In this document: one piece after another, positions 38,191-46,711 of the stretch
Layout: each line of letters opens with the position of its first letter
How positions within the stretch are numbered: the first letter of the stretch is position 1
NCBI GenBank assembly: GCA_963746255.1
Contig: CAVVAJ010000001.1
Coordinates: forward strand, 372,001 to 436,000
Reading direction: 5' to 3'
From: DAOVXM01 sp963746255
Lineage (GTDB): Bacteria; Chloroflexota; Anaerolineae; Anaerolineales; UBA4823
Length of the DNA: 64,000 nucleotides
Program-made: the position numbers and the translations under genes
Notes under the pieces: model-generated
Database searches by the model: none
Seen by the model: the letters and a program-made list of their open reading frames with translations, nothing else
Told to the model about the DNA's origin: nothing

Positions 38191-39298
38191 AGTTTTTTAA
38201 TTCATCACATAAAATAATATACATCGCTTGTGACCAAAGCAAAGGGTTTGCGATCTCGCCCCACCGGTTGATCCATTCTGAATAATAAGAGGGTGCCAGG
38301 AGATGATCAGAAACTTGTTCGGGCAAATTTCCAGCATCATTGGCTTGTTTTTCTATGAAAGACTTAACCTGAGCAGCTTTTTCATATTGGCCAATTCTGC
38401 ACCAGTACCAACCCAACCATGCTGACAGCAAAATCCATTCTCCTCCACCGTAATAAGTATCATTTAAATTTCGATAAACTCCGCCATTAGGATAGGAGAG
38501 ATTGCTTTCAATTTTCTGAATAGTCTTACGAATAATCTCATGGTCACAATTCTGGAATTCATATGGCACAGCTAAACCAATCAGACTGGCATCAACCAGG
38601 TTTGGTAATTCTGGATTCCCTATCGTGTTATTGGGGTAAATCAATTTGCGGTAGTAACCATCCGGGTGAACTGCTTTATTATCTATGTAAGTTCTGATCT
38701 TCTCGATTGTTTCCGAAACAAGAAGCTGTGTTTGAGTTGCGAGGAGATTTTGGGTAGATAATAAACCAGCATAGATGGATGCTAAAGTATAGGGGTGAAT
38801 CGCTTCCAGGTGTTCTTCCCAACAATCATAACAAGGAGTATCCCAGAAAGTAATGAGATATTTAAGAATTAATTCCACCGCAGGTGTTACAGCTCTTAGG
38901 ATGTTTTCATCAGTTTTCTGACGACAATGTTCGCTTAAAGACCACAACCAGGAGCCATAGCCATCCAGCTGGAAATCAGTCCAATCATCACCTATCGAGC
39001 TGCCATTAAGGTTGAACCTGGCAGGGAGATATTCTTCGGTTTTAATTTCTGCCCCGTTTATTTTTTGTAAAACAAGCGAATCAATTTTTCTTGCCTGGCG
39101 CTCTATTACCTTTCCACACCATAGATGAAATTGCCGCGAGCTTTCATAATATCCTGCTCGATCCATTGCATATGCGATGAAACTCCCATCCCGAAACCAA
39201 CTGTAGGCATAGGTTGGGAAGTTTGGAGAGGCAATATAAGCGCCGCTATTATGTTGGTTTTTCAAAATAATATCAATACTTTGTTGATACAAAGCCAT
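38174..39298 (-). CDS. Glycoside hydrolase family 15-like glucoamylase
   Basis: 374 residues, the bare (alpha/alpha)6 toroid without added domains and without a signal peptide, so cytoplasmic. GH15-like markers are PTYAYSWFRDGSFIAYAMDRAG and the Glu pair in CYDCWEEHLEAIHPYTL, the likely general acid. Length is at the short end of the family. It lies 78 bases downstream of the binding protein, behind a hairpin, and overlaps GH31 by 17 bases. Together they would release monosaccharides from the imported sugar. Confidence 0.85.
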   Translation of the reverse strand: MALYQQSIDIILKNQHNSGAYIASPNFPTYAYSWFRDGSFIAYAMDRAGYYESSRQFHLWCGKVIERQARKIDSLVLQKINGAEIKTEEYLPARFNLNGSSIGDDWTDFQLDGYGSWLWSLSEHCRQKTDENILRAVTPAVELILKYLITFWDTPCYDCWEEHLEAIHPYTLASIYAGLLSTQNLLATQTQLLVSETIEKIRTYIDNKAVHPDGYYRKLIYPNNTIGNPELPNLVDASLIGLAVPYEFQNCDHEIIRKTIQKIESNLSYPNGGVYRNLNDTYYGGGEWILLSAWLGWYWCRIGQYEKAAQVKSFIEKQANDAGNLPEQVSDHLLAPSYYSEWINRWGEIANPLLWSQAMYIILCDELKNYEESH

Positions 39299-39333
39299 TA
39301 AATCCTCAACTTTTGTAGTAATTTCTAATTAAA

Positions 39334-39358
39334 ATGGGGCAGATTATCTCTGCCCCAT
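39334..39358 (-). terminator. Hairpin terminator inside the sugar operon
   Basis: A perfect 10-base stem (ATGGGGCAGA with TCTGCCCCAT, loop of five) is followed on the minus strand by TTTTAATT. It lies between the binding-protein stop (39377) and the GH15 start. It would let only part of the transcripts reach the hydrolases. Confidence 0.75.
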
Positions 39359-39376
39359 CCTTTACTATGCAGTACC

Positions 39377-40738
39377 TTAGTTAAGCAAGGCTTCGACGTC
39401 TAGTTTAGCCTGGTCCAAAGCTTCCTGGGGTGTGAGAATTCCCAAAACAGCCTGCTCGAGAGCAGCACCGACGGCATCGGTCATTTCGTTCTGCCGTTCT
39501 ATAACCGGTGGGACAATGGCGTATTCCAAAGAATCGAACACTGCCTGGCGATTATCCGGCGGGGATTGTGCCAGATAACCTGCAACATATTCCGGATTAT
39601 CCAAGGTGGGGAGTTCCCAACCTGTATTAATTCGGATTTCAGCCATATTAGGATCGCTGGTGAAGAATTTTACCCATTCATAAGCTGCATCCGGGTTCTG
39701 TGTGCCAGCGAATACGTTGACGGAATTTGAGAAGAAATGTGTTGCCTGTGTTTCCATACCAGGTTCAATCTGTATATCCCAGTTGAAGGGAGCGTTTTCG
39801 AAAGCGGCGAACATCCAGATGCCGGAAACCAGCATCCCAAGTTCACCATTGGTGAACATATCTCCATCCGAGACGCCAGCCATCTCTTCATTAGAAGGCA
39901 TAACTCCTTCATCCAGAAGACTGAGCATTGTTTCGAGGGCGGCGACACATTCCGGCGAGTTTATCAATACTTCGGTTTGATCTTCATTGAAGAACTCGCA
40001 GTTGTTTTGGGCTGCTTTCTTATAGAACTCCCAGAACTGAATGCCGGAGTGTAAACCCCACATACCTTCGTTAGCCGCCATAATGGCTTTGCCAGCTTCT
40101 TTTGCTTCGGTCCAAGTCCAGTTTTCGGCAGGATAGTCAATTCCTGCTGCATCGAAGGCATCCTTATTGTAGAAAAGGACAACGGTGGAGAAAGTCTCAG
40201 GCATACCGAGCTGCATTCCATTATATTGGAAAGCTTTCAGCGCTCTTGGATAATAGATCGAATCATCGTAGGCTGAATCTGCTTGAGCAAGAGGTTCTAG
40301 ATTTAGTAAAACGCCTTTTGCCGCATAGCTGACAAAATTCTCGTAATTAAGCTCGAAGATATCAGGAGCCTCACCACCCGCGATAAGTGTTTGCAGTTTA
40401 GTGAAGTAATCATCCCATGTAGCAGTTTGGACTTCGATATGAATCTTTGGATTCTCAGCTTCAAAAATGGCAATCATCTCATCTAAATCTTCAAGATGGT
40501 CGGGAGCAGCTGAAAAAGTGAAATAGGTAAGGGTCACATCTTCTGGTTCAGCGGGAACTTCAACCTCTTTCTCGACGATTACCTCTTCGGTCACGATAAC
40601 TTCTTTCTCGACGATTTCGGTTACAACAACCGTCTCAATAACTTTTTCAGTGATGACCTCTGGTTCTCCGGCGCAGCCTGCCAGCAAAGTGCTTGTTAGC
40701 AGGACAAAAACAAATACGAAAGCAATAGCTTTTTTCAT
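39377..40738 (-). CDS. Sugar ABC transporter solute-binding lipoprotein (family 1)
   Basis: 453 residues. Signal peptide with lipobox TLLAGC, then a low-complexity linker of alternating Val/Glu/Lys/Ile (residues about 29-65) typical of Chloroflexota binding proteins. The binding fold has family 1 markers: YFTFSAAPDHLEDLDEMIAI, APDIFELNYENFVSYA, and MFTNGELGMLVSGIWMF. The ribosome site AGGAG precedes the start. It feeds the two permeases upstream. The ATPase (MsmX-like) must be coded elsewhere, as is common for this class. Confidence 0.92.
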   Translation of the reverse strand: MKKAIAFVFVFVLLTSTLLAGCAGEPEVITEKVIETVVVTEIVEKEVIVTEEVIVEKEVEVPAEPEDVTLTYFTFSAAPDHLEDLDEMIAIFEAENPKIHIEVQTATWDDYFTKLQTLIAGGEAPDIFELNYENFVSYAAKGVLLNLEPLAQADSAYDDSIYYPRALKAFQYNGMQLGMPETFSTVVLFYNKDAFDAAGIDYPAENWTWTEAKEAGKAIMAANEGMWGLHSGIQFWEFYKKAAQNNCEFFNEDQTEVLINSPECVAALETMLSLLDEGVMPSNEEMAGVSDGDMFTNGELGMLVSGIWMFAAFENAPFNWDIQIEPGMETQATHFFSNSVNVFAGTQNPDAAYEWVKFFTSDPNMAEIRINTGWELPTLDNPEYVAGYLAQSPPDNRQAVFDSLEYAIVPPVIERQNEMTDAVGAALEQAVLGILTPQEALDQAKLDVEALLN

Positions 40739-40830
40739 TTTTAAGATCTCCTCGTGATATTCTTTGGTTATACATACGTAGAGCCCATGAGAATTAGAAT
40801 AAATATTTTAGATATTCACCTCCTTATAAT

Positions 40831-41664
40831 TTAACCTTTCAATCCACTAGTGACTACGCCTTTGACAAAATAATCTTGGGCCATCAGATAGATTATTAAC
40901 ATTGGGATAACCGTTACCACAGCACCAGCCATCACCAAGTTCCATTCTGTCAAATAGCGCCCATGTAACAATGCCAGACCCACTGGCAAGGTCATAATAT
41001 TCTCATCGTTGGTAACAAATAAGGGCCACAGGTATGCATTCCAAGCTTGCATAAAGGCAAACACAGCCAGGGTCGCCAACGCAGGCCGCGATACTGGCAT
41101 GATGATTTTCCAAAAAACTGTCCAGTGACTAGCACCATCAATAAATGCGGCTTCTTCTAGTTCCTTTGGAATGGTGAGGAATGATTGGCGCAGCAAGAAG
41201 GTGCCGAAGGCGGTAAATACCATTGGTGAAATAATGCCTTGATAAGTGTTTATCCATCCTAAATAGCGCATAAGTATGAATAATGGGACAATTGTTACCT
41301 GTGAAGGGATCATCATTGTGGCTAAATAGGCTAGGAAAATCACGTCTCTTCCATGGAATTCCATCCGGGCAAAAACATAGGCAGCCATAGAGCCGCTAAT
41401 TATTTGTCCGATCGTTACCGAGATGGCAACAATAAAACTGTTTACCATCATCCGCCCAAAGGGAAGCAGGTCTAGCAGTTGTTGATAACTCCCTAAAGTA
41501 GGCGCTGCTGGAAAAAACTCCGGGGGCATTGACAGGACAAATTGGTTTTCCTTTAAAGAAGTTGAAACCATCCATAAAAATGGCACAAACATGGTTGCCG
41601 CGACTACTATCAGCGCACCATAGAGGGCAATTTTTAGTGCTGTTGAAGACAAACGCTTTTGCAT
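40831..41664 (-). CDS. Sugar ABC transporter permease (MalG-like)
   Basis: 277 residues with six membrane helices. Family markers are VPFLWMVSTSLKE near the N-terminus and the EAA loop PKELEEAAFIDGASHWTVFWKIIMP; the C-terminus ends QDYFVKGVVTSGLKG. It starts 23 bases after the MalF-like permease and pairs with it. Confidence 0.94.
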   Translation of the reverse strand: MQKRLSSTALKIALYGALIVVAATMFVPFLWMVSTSLKENQFVLSMPPEFFPAAPTLGSYQQLLDLLPFGRMMVNSFIVAISVTIGQIISGSMAAYVFARMEFHGRDVIFLAYLATMMIPSQVTIVPLFILMRYLGWINTYQGIISPMVFTAFGTFLLRQSFLTIPKELEEAAFIDGASHWTVFWKIIMPVSRPALATLAVFAFMQAWNAYLWPLFVTNDENIMTLPVGLALLHGRYLTEWNLVMAGAVVTVIPMLIIYLMAQDYFVKGVVTSGLKG

Positions 41665-41687
41665 TCCGTCTTAAAGACTCCTAGAGT

Positions 41688-42590
41688 TTAGTAGCTCACC
41701 CAGCGTTTTTGCAGCCGCATCTGTAAAAGAGTAGTAATAAAGACCAGAAAAAATAACGCCCATGATATCGTGGCAGCATATCCCATGCGGCTGTAGTCAA
41801 ATGCATTGCGTACAATTTGCTCTACCACCACACTGGTTGACCCAGCCGGTCCGCCCTGGGTCATGATCCATACTTGATCGAAAACCTGAAAAGAGTTTAT
41901 TAGGGCGATTATTACGACAAAGAATGCGGTCGGAGTTAGTAAAGGAAGGGTAATGCGGGAGAATCGATTTAAACTTCCCGCACCATCGATTTTTGCTGCT
42001 TCGTAGTAGATTTCAGGAATGTTCTGCAGCCCGGCTATAAACATGACCATAAAGAAACCGGTGTCTTTCCATACACTGGTCAAGATTATGGCGGGCATTG
42101 CCCAGGTCGGGTCATAAAGCCAGGCTGGTCCCGTGATACCTACCAATGAAATTAGATAATTCAATAATCCGTACTTAGGGTTGAATATCCACATCCACAA
42201 TAAAGCCACTGCTACCCAGGCCGAAACGACCGGAATAAAAAATGATGTGCGCAGGAATTTGCGGCCAAGTAATTTTTGATCCAGCAGAAGTGCAGCAGAT
42301 AGGGAGGTTACCAATACCAACGGAATGTACCCAAAGATAAACCCCAGAGTATGCTTAAGCGCATTCCAGAACTTAGCATCTCCAAACAAGCGTATATAGT
42401 TCGAGAACCATACAAATTGGGGGGGCGTGATAAGATCCCATTCCGTGAACGTCAAAGCTAAAGAAGCTATAATTGGGAGGATTGTAAACAATACCAACCC
42501 AATCAAACTTGGCGCGAGGAACAATATGATCCATCCAATTTTGCTAATGCGTTTAATTGGCATGTTTTTCAAATGAGTTAAATAATTCAT
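41688..42590 (-). CDS. Sugar ABC transporter permease (MalF-like)
   Basis: 300 residues with six membrane helices. The N-terminal part reads LFLAPSLIGLVLFTILPIIA and the EAA loop IYYEAAKIDGAGSLNRFSRI TLP. The C-terminal TQGGPAGSTSVVVEQIV motif is typical of MalF-like subunits. It is the first transport gene after the ROK regulator, with 39 bases between. Confidence 0.94.
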   Translation of the reverse strand: MNYLTHLKNMPIKRISKIGWIILFLAPSLIGLVLFTILPIIASLALTFTEWDLITPPQFVWFSNYIRLFGDAKFWNALKHTLGFIFGYIPLVLVTSLSAALLLDQKLLGRKFLRTSFFIPVVSAWVAVALLWMWIFNPKYGLLNYLISLVGITGPAWLYDPTWAMPAIILTSVWKDTGFFMVMFIAGLQNIPEIYYEAAKIDGAGSLNRFSRITLPLLTPTAFFVVIIALINSFQVFDQVWIMTQGGPAGSTSVVVEQIVRNAFDYSRMGYAATISWALFFLVFITTLLQMRLQKRWVSY

Positions 42591-42629
42591 TCACCAAATT
42601 AAGTCTAATTAAAAAAATATCAATCCGTT

Positions 42630-43832
42630 TCACTCTTTCTTTTCTTTGTAAACAGGAAATCTAAACAATTCTCGCAAAACCAGACTGGCTGCGCCGCGCG
42701 CCCAGGCATCATCTTCCCAAATATCTATACATATGTCAGTATCTTCAGCCAAACCAGGCATAACATATTGGGCGATAGTGGCCCGCATGGACTCAAACAT
42801 TAGTTCGCCTGCTCGAACCCCCTCGCCACTGATAATGACCTCTTGTGGATTGAAGATATTGATGAGGTTCGCAATACCATACCCTAGAATCACACCACTT
42901 TGGGCAACTATCAATTGTGCGACAGAGACACCACTCTTTGCGTAGGCGATCAATTCGTCAACTGTTTTGGGCTCTTCTGGTAGTTCCCCCCGGGCTGCAG
43001 CTTCGGAAGCCAGCCTCAGCAGTGCTGGATCAGAGACATAGGTTTCCAAACAACCCTTCTTTCCACAATCGCATTGGTGTCCTTCCGGATCGATAATAGT
43101 ATGTCCAAACTCCCCCCCAGCACCATTTCCACCTCGGTAAATCTGACCATTCACCACAATCCCTAGACCAACACCTCGTCCGATAGTTACTGTGATGAAG
43201 TTTTCTTTCCCTTGTCCGGTGCCAAATAACTGCTCATTGAGAGTCAGCGTATTTACATCATTATCTATATAGACCGGTACCAGTAGTCGTGATCGCAAGA
43301 TTTCTACCAAGGGCACATCATGCCAGCCGAAATACGGTGAATAGCGCAATACGCCTTTTTTGGCATTTACTATACCGGCCAAACCAACACCAACACCGAG
43401 AAGTTGTTCACTGACAATACCCCCTTCACACATAAGTACATTTACTACCTCTACCAGGCTCTCAATGGCAGTATCTAATGATTTATCTGTAAGTTTGCAT
43501 GAATATTTTTCGACAATAGTCGCCTCTAGATCTGTTATCGCACCGATAGCATGGTCTTCCATCAGCTTGATCCCGACGACATATCCCCCGCGTGGATTGA
43601 TGGCCAATAAGATCGGTCTGCGCCCCCCACGCAAGTCGCCTTCTTCCTTCTCGTAAACAAAACCGTCGGCGATGAGATCCGCAGTTATCCCGGTAACCGT
43701 TGCTGCGCTAAGCCCTGTACTCCGGGCGATCTCAATACGCGAAATAGGCCCATTCGTTTTGATGGTATTCAAAACATTGGATCGATTGATTGCGCGGATC
43801 AGGTCGCGGTTTCCAAGCGGGTGCTCTTGCAT
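42630..43832 (-). CDS. ROK-family transcriptional repressor
   Basis: 400 residues. The N-terminal winged HTH reads ISRIEIARSTGLSAATVTGI; the ROK sugar-binding domain has the zinc motif GEFGHTIIDPEGHQCDCGKK then GCLETY and the nucleotide-like motifs VGVGLAGIV and DNDVNTL. Such proteins (NagC, XylR, Mlc) repress sugar operons until the sugar binds. Position at the head of the sugar operon on the same strand, plus the palindrome right before its start, indicates control of itself and the downstream transport and hydrolase genes. Confidence 0.93.
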   Translation of the reverse strand: MQEHPLGNRDLIRAINRSNVLNTIKTNGPISRIEIARSTGLSAATVTGITADLIADGFVYEKEEGDLRGGRRPILLAINPRGGYVVGIKLMEDHAIGAITDLEATIVEKYSCKLTDKSLDTAIESLVEVVNVLMCEGGIVSEQLLGVGVGLAGIVNAKKGVLRYSPYFGWHDVPLVEILRSRLLVPVYIDNDVNTLTLNEQLFGTGQGKENFITVTIGRGVGLGIVVNGQIYRGGNGAGGEFGHTIIDPEGHQCDCGKKGCLETYVSDPALLRLASEAAARGELPEEPKTVDELIAYAKSGVSVAQLIVAQSGVILGYGIANLINIFNPQEVIISGEGVRAGELMFESMRATIAQYVMPGLAEDTDICIDIWEDDAWARGAASLVLRELFRFPVYKEKKE

Positions 43833-43836
43833 AGAC

Positions 43837-43861
43837 TTACTTTATTCATTGAATTAAGTAA
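43837..43861 (-). promoter_or_regulatory. Probable ROK operator (25-base palindrome)
   Basis: The half-sites TTACTTTATTCA and TGAATTAAGTAA flank a central T; 11 of 12 base pairs are complementary. It ends 5 bases before the ROK start codon, so bound repressor would block its own transcription or translation start. AT-rich palindromes of this kind are known ROK targets. Confidence 0.65.
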
Positions 43862-43920
43862 CTACAATATACCCTTTTTTTCTTTTTTGTCAAGATTTCT
43901 GGTGACTGAAAATAATTCGT

Positions 43921-44255
43921 TGTTGTTCATCTTGATGGAACCACCAGCCCCCTATTCGTAATCGTCCTGTCAATTTGAGCGCACCCCTCTGCCATAAATG
44001 GGTGGACCACTAACTTTATGCTGCCAGGCAAACGAACAAATTTTTGCTGGGCCGCGGTTATAGTGAGAACCATTAGAAAGTGTTCTGGCATATTGGCACC
44101 CACAAATTGAACACTAGCTTCGATGGGAATCTACGGCACTACTCGGTAAAGGAATAAGGAGGCCCTGAAAGCATGATTTGGTGTTGGTGCCCCAACTTCC
44201 CGATCTACACCCAAGTAGGTAAGGAATGCTTCTACATCGCGCCCACCCATGTCTT
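43921..44255 (-). pseudogene. Tyrosine recombinase (integron-integrase-like) remnant
   Basis: The minus frame reads RPQDMGGRDVEAFLTYLG then VDREVGAPTPNHAFRASLF and LYRVV before TAG. This is the N-terminal core-binding (SAM-like) domain of XerC/IntI-type integrases (compare the familiar pattern AFLSHLAVERxVSASTQNQALNALLFLYREVL). After the stop it continues as MPEHFLMVLT and FVRLPGSIKLVVHPFMAEG, the start of the catalytic domain. The Arg-His-Tyr catalytic part is missing. It is a dead copy, upstream of the HEPN-like pair. Confidence 0.7.
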
Positions 44256-44479
44256 GAGGGCGATTTTATTGTTAAGAAGAACATACTATTTGATCCAATT
44301 CAGAATTAATCCCCATCATTGTCAACAATTTGTGCTAAAGTAGAGATAATACATAAAGAATTATGTTGATCAACCCGTTCGGAGCGCGTCTTATCGAGGT
44401 TATCGCAGGCAAGGCTCAGTGTTTCATCAGGATCAAACTGATCACTGGTATAAATAGTAATATATAGGAGGAGACAAGG
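44256..44479 (+). promoter_or_regulatory. Upstream region of the coiled-coil/HEPN-like pair
   Basis: No gene is seen. A strong ribosome site (AGGAGGAG) lies at about 44466-44473, seven bases before the ATG at 44480. A convincing promoter was not identified. Confidence 0.4.
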
Positions 44480-45193
44480 ATGGCAAGACGAGAAAAACCA
44501 CCACGATCATGGACTATTGACGATCTATTGGATCTCGGAAGGAAACAGGGGGAAAAGGGGAGATACTTAAAGACTGTACCAGTCCTCATGCTTGAAAAAT
44601 GGGTCAGCGAGGGGAGAATTGAAGATGTAGCAAACTACGCAAGAACTAAGGAGTTAGCTAGACGAATTGTAGAATGCGGATTGCATCCTCCTTTCAAGCC
44701 TAAAGCATCTGGCGGGATCTTCGGCTCACTAACTAGTACTCAGAATTCCAGAAATCTAACCCCTCCTCTGATAGAGGTCAGAGGAGATGGAATGAGTTGG
44801 GTAAACCTACCACACTATGAACCACTGCTCCAGGAATATCGCCAAGAATACAGTGAACTATATCCAGAAGACTATGAGAAGTTATTCCCAGAAGATGAAC
44901 CGGAATGGGAACCGCAGGGGGAACCTGTTCAGAAAAGACTCGATGTTCAGCCAAAGTCGTTGAAAATCCTTCAAGTTCTCCAGGAGTACGAAACGTCTTG
45001 GATGGAGAGACTCAAAGAGGCTGAAAATCGAGCAAGAACAGCCGAACAAGAAAACAGAGAGTTGCGGGAGAAATTAAGTCAGATTAATTCTGAATTGAGG
45101 GAAATCACCGATGAATGTACTCAAGAAACGTATTGGAACTTTGCGCGACTCTCCGCTCGACACAATGATTCGAGAGGCAGGAGTAGTACTTGA
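44480..45193 (+). CDS. Unknown protein with C-terminal coiled coil, partner of the HEPN-like gene
   Basis: 237 residues, strongly charged, no membrane segment. The N-terminal 60 residues look helical (SWTIDDLLDLGRKQGEKGRY, then VANYARTKELARRIVECG) and could bind nucleic acid or protein. A Pro/Gly linker and an acidic Glu/Tyr/Asp stretch (LYPEDYEKLFPEDEPEWEP) follow. Residues about 165-222 form a coiled coil. Codon use favours AGA and GGA, unlike the flanking genes. The 3' end overlaps the next gene by 83 bases. I do not recognise a family; by context it may be the partner or antitoxin of the HEPN-like protein. Confidence 0.65.
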   Translation: MARREKPPRSWTIDDLLDLGRKQGEKGRYLKTVPVLMLEKWVSEGRIEDVANYARTKELARRIVECGLHPPFKPKASGGIFGSLTSTQNSRNLTPPLIEVRGDGMSWVNLPHYEPLLQEYRQEYSELYPEDYEKLFPEDEPEWEPQGEPVQKRLDVQPKSLKILQVLQEYETSWMERLKEAENRARTAEQENRELREKLSQINSELREITDECTQETYWNFARLSARHNDSRGRSST

Positions 45194-45473
45194 GGATAGG
45201 CTTCGAGAAATGGGTGAAGCGGGTTACGATTTGGAGGGAGTGAGGTTGGTGGATGCCGTCTTGAACCCAAAGAAGGGTACGCTGGTATTCAGTTCACATA
45301 CTGGCGAACAAGATGGGGTAAGGATGTTGTATCGTGGGGCTATGCAATTTATAAGAAATCCTCCTATGCATAAACTGATCGAATATCCTGAAAACACAGC
45401 ACAATTACTCATTCGCCTGGTTGATTCTCTCCTTCAACTTTTGTCAGAAGCCGAACTACGGCAGGCGGATTGA
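45111..45473 (+). CDS. HEPN-like protein (Ymh/TIGR02391-like)
   Basis: 120 residues. The pattern fits the Ymh/TIGR02391 domain as I recall it: GYDLEGVRLVDAVLNPKKG, then GEQDGVRMLYRGAMQFIRN and helices LLIRLVDSLLQLLSEAE. The sequence R82-N-P-P-M-H87 is an exact RxxxxH motif with a polar residue after Arg, the catalytic signature of HEPN ribonucleases. The ATG lies inside the previous gene with the ribosome site GAGGG, so translation is coupled. HEPN proteins act in toxin-antitoxin and anti-phage systems; that role here is inferred. An enzyme-dead Ymh protein is the alternative. Confidence 0.7.
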   Translation: MNVLKKRIGTLRDSPLDTMIREAGVVLEDRLREMGEAGYDLEGVRLVDAVLNPKKGTLVFSSHTGEQDGVRMLYRGAMQFIRNPPMHKLIEYPENTAQLLIRLVDSLLQLLSEAELRQAD

Positions 45474-45667
45474 AGTCTGCGATTTGTTTAGGGAGGGCGG
45501 CACGTCATTCCATCTATTGTATACAACGGCTACTCCGAGATCTACGGTGGCGAGGGATGGACAGCAAAACAGGAAATGGTTCACATTGTGCAGGTGCTCC
45601 AAGTACTGCCAGCTGGTATTATGCGAGCAAGCGCGGGGAGGAAGCAAACGATGATAGGAGAAATTTT

Positions 45668-46597
45668 ATGAAAGCGATTCACCAACAACTGATCATAGTG
45701 TGTACCTGGGTACTGGTATTGGTTTCTATAACAGCCTGTGGAACTTCCACACCGGTTGCTGAAGCCGTTGAAACAACAACCGTTGTTGAGGTCACTCGCG
45801 AGACTGAAACCATAGTGATGCCTACAGAGACACCAACCCCCGAACCGCCAACCTCTACTCCGCTCCCGACAGCATCACCCACTCCCCTCCCAACTGGTAC
45901 AAACACTCCTCTGCCAGCTGCTTCACGTACCCCGGTACCCACCGTGGAGTACAGCATCGAAACCGTGGGCTTTACGACTGAGGACGATATCGATTTAGAG
46001 GGTAAGTTATTTCTGAGCGTAGGAGATACCTCGGTTGTGTTTGCCCATATGGCGGGTGAAAATGACCAAGAAAATTGGGTGGATTTTGCCAATCTAGTCG
46101 CCCGCAGAGGATTTACAGCACTCACATTCAATTTTCGCTGTTATGGTAATTCAGGCTGTGGAGGCACGGGTTCGGGATCAACTATGCTCAGCAGAGATTT
46201 AAATGCTGCAATAGAATTCCTGCATGCACAAGGCTTTGAACGCATTGTTTGCATTGGAGCCAGCATGGGTGGGCGCGGCTGTGTCAATGCAGCGTTTGAA
46301 CAAGAGCTAGCCGGTCTGGTGATTGTTTCAGGTACAGGCTCCAGCGATCGAGATAGACAAAATCTAGCGGATTTTATCAGCCCCGACATGCCCAAACTCT
46401 TCGTTGTTACAGAGAATGACTCTACTCCGGACAGGGCTCTCACAATGACTAACTTATACGAGAGTGCACCAGAACCGAAGATTTTAAAGATCTATCCAGG
46501 AACAGCCCACGGAACTGAACTGTTCGATTCAAAATACAAGCAGGATTTTAGAGAATTGCTTTTTGAATTTCTGGAGGGAACCCTCATATCAACATAA
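45668..46597 (+). CDS. Secreted alpha/beta-hydrolase lipoprotein
   Basis: 309 residues from the ATG at 45668, which has AGGAG 8 bases upstream; the frame is open further upstream but without a site. Signal peptide with lipobox ITAC, then a Thr/Pro-rich spacer (PTETPTPEPPTSTPLPTASP), then an alpha/beta-hydrolase: nucleophile Ser in IGASMGGRG, a likely acid Asp near VVTENDSTPD, and His in PGTAHGTELF. It probably works outside the cell on an ester. Substrate unknown. Confidence 0.85.
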   Translation: MKAIHQQLIIVCTWVLVLVSITACGTSTPVAEAVETTTVVEVTRETETIVMPTETPTPEPPTSTPLPTASPTPLPTGTNTPLPAASRTPVPTVEYSIETVGFTTEDDIDLEGKLFLSVGDTSVVFAHMAGENDQENWVDFANLVARRGFTALTFNFRCYGNSGCGGTGSGSTMLSRDLNAAIEFLHAQGFERIVCIGASMGGRGCVNAAFEQELAGLVIVSGTGSSDRDRQNLADFISPDMPKLFVVTENDSTPDRALTMTNLYESAPEPKILKIYPGTAHGTELFDSKYKQDFRELLFEFLEGTLIST

Positions 46598-46711
46598 ATA
46601 ATATAACTAATTAATTTTACCTACCGATTAACGCATACATAAAATAATTAATGTAATCATGTAAATGAGGTCGAGCACATCACTCTACGAAGTTAATCGA
46701 AGGAGGCTGCG

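Noticed and set aside
43980..43999. Short word CGCACCCCTC followed by CCATAAAT, shared with the katA terminator region at 51760-51777
   Set aside because: 18 shared bases could suggest a dispersed repeat, but one copy lies inside the integrase relic and the other is part of a terminator stem; two copies with no more extended match are likely chance.
45474..45667. All three plus frames are nearly open between the HEPN-like gene and the lipoprotein hydrolase
   Set aside because: The stretch is short, no frame has a ribosome site, and none of the translations has a recognisable motif.
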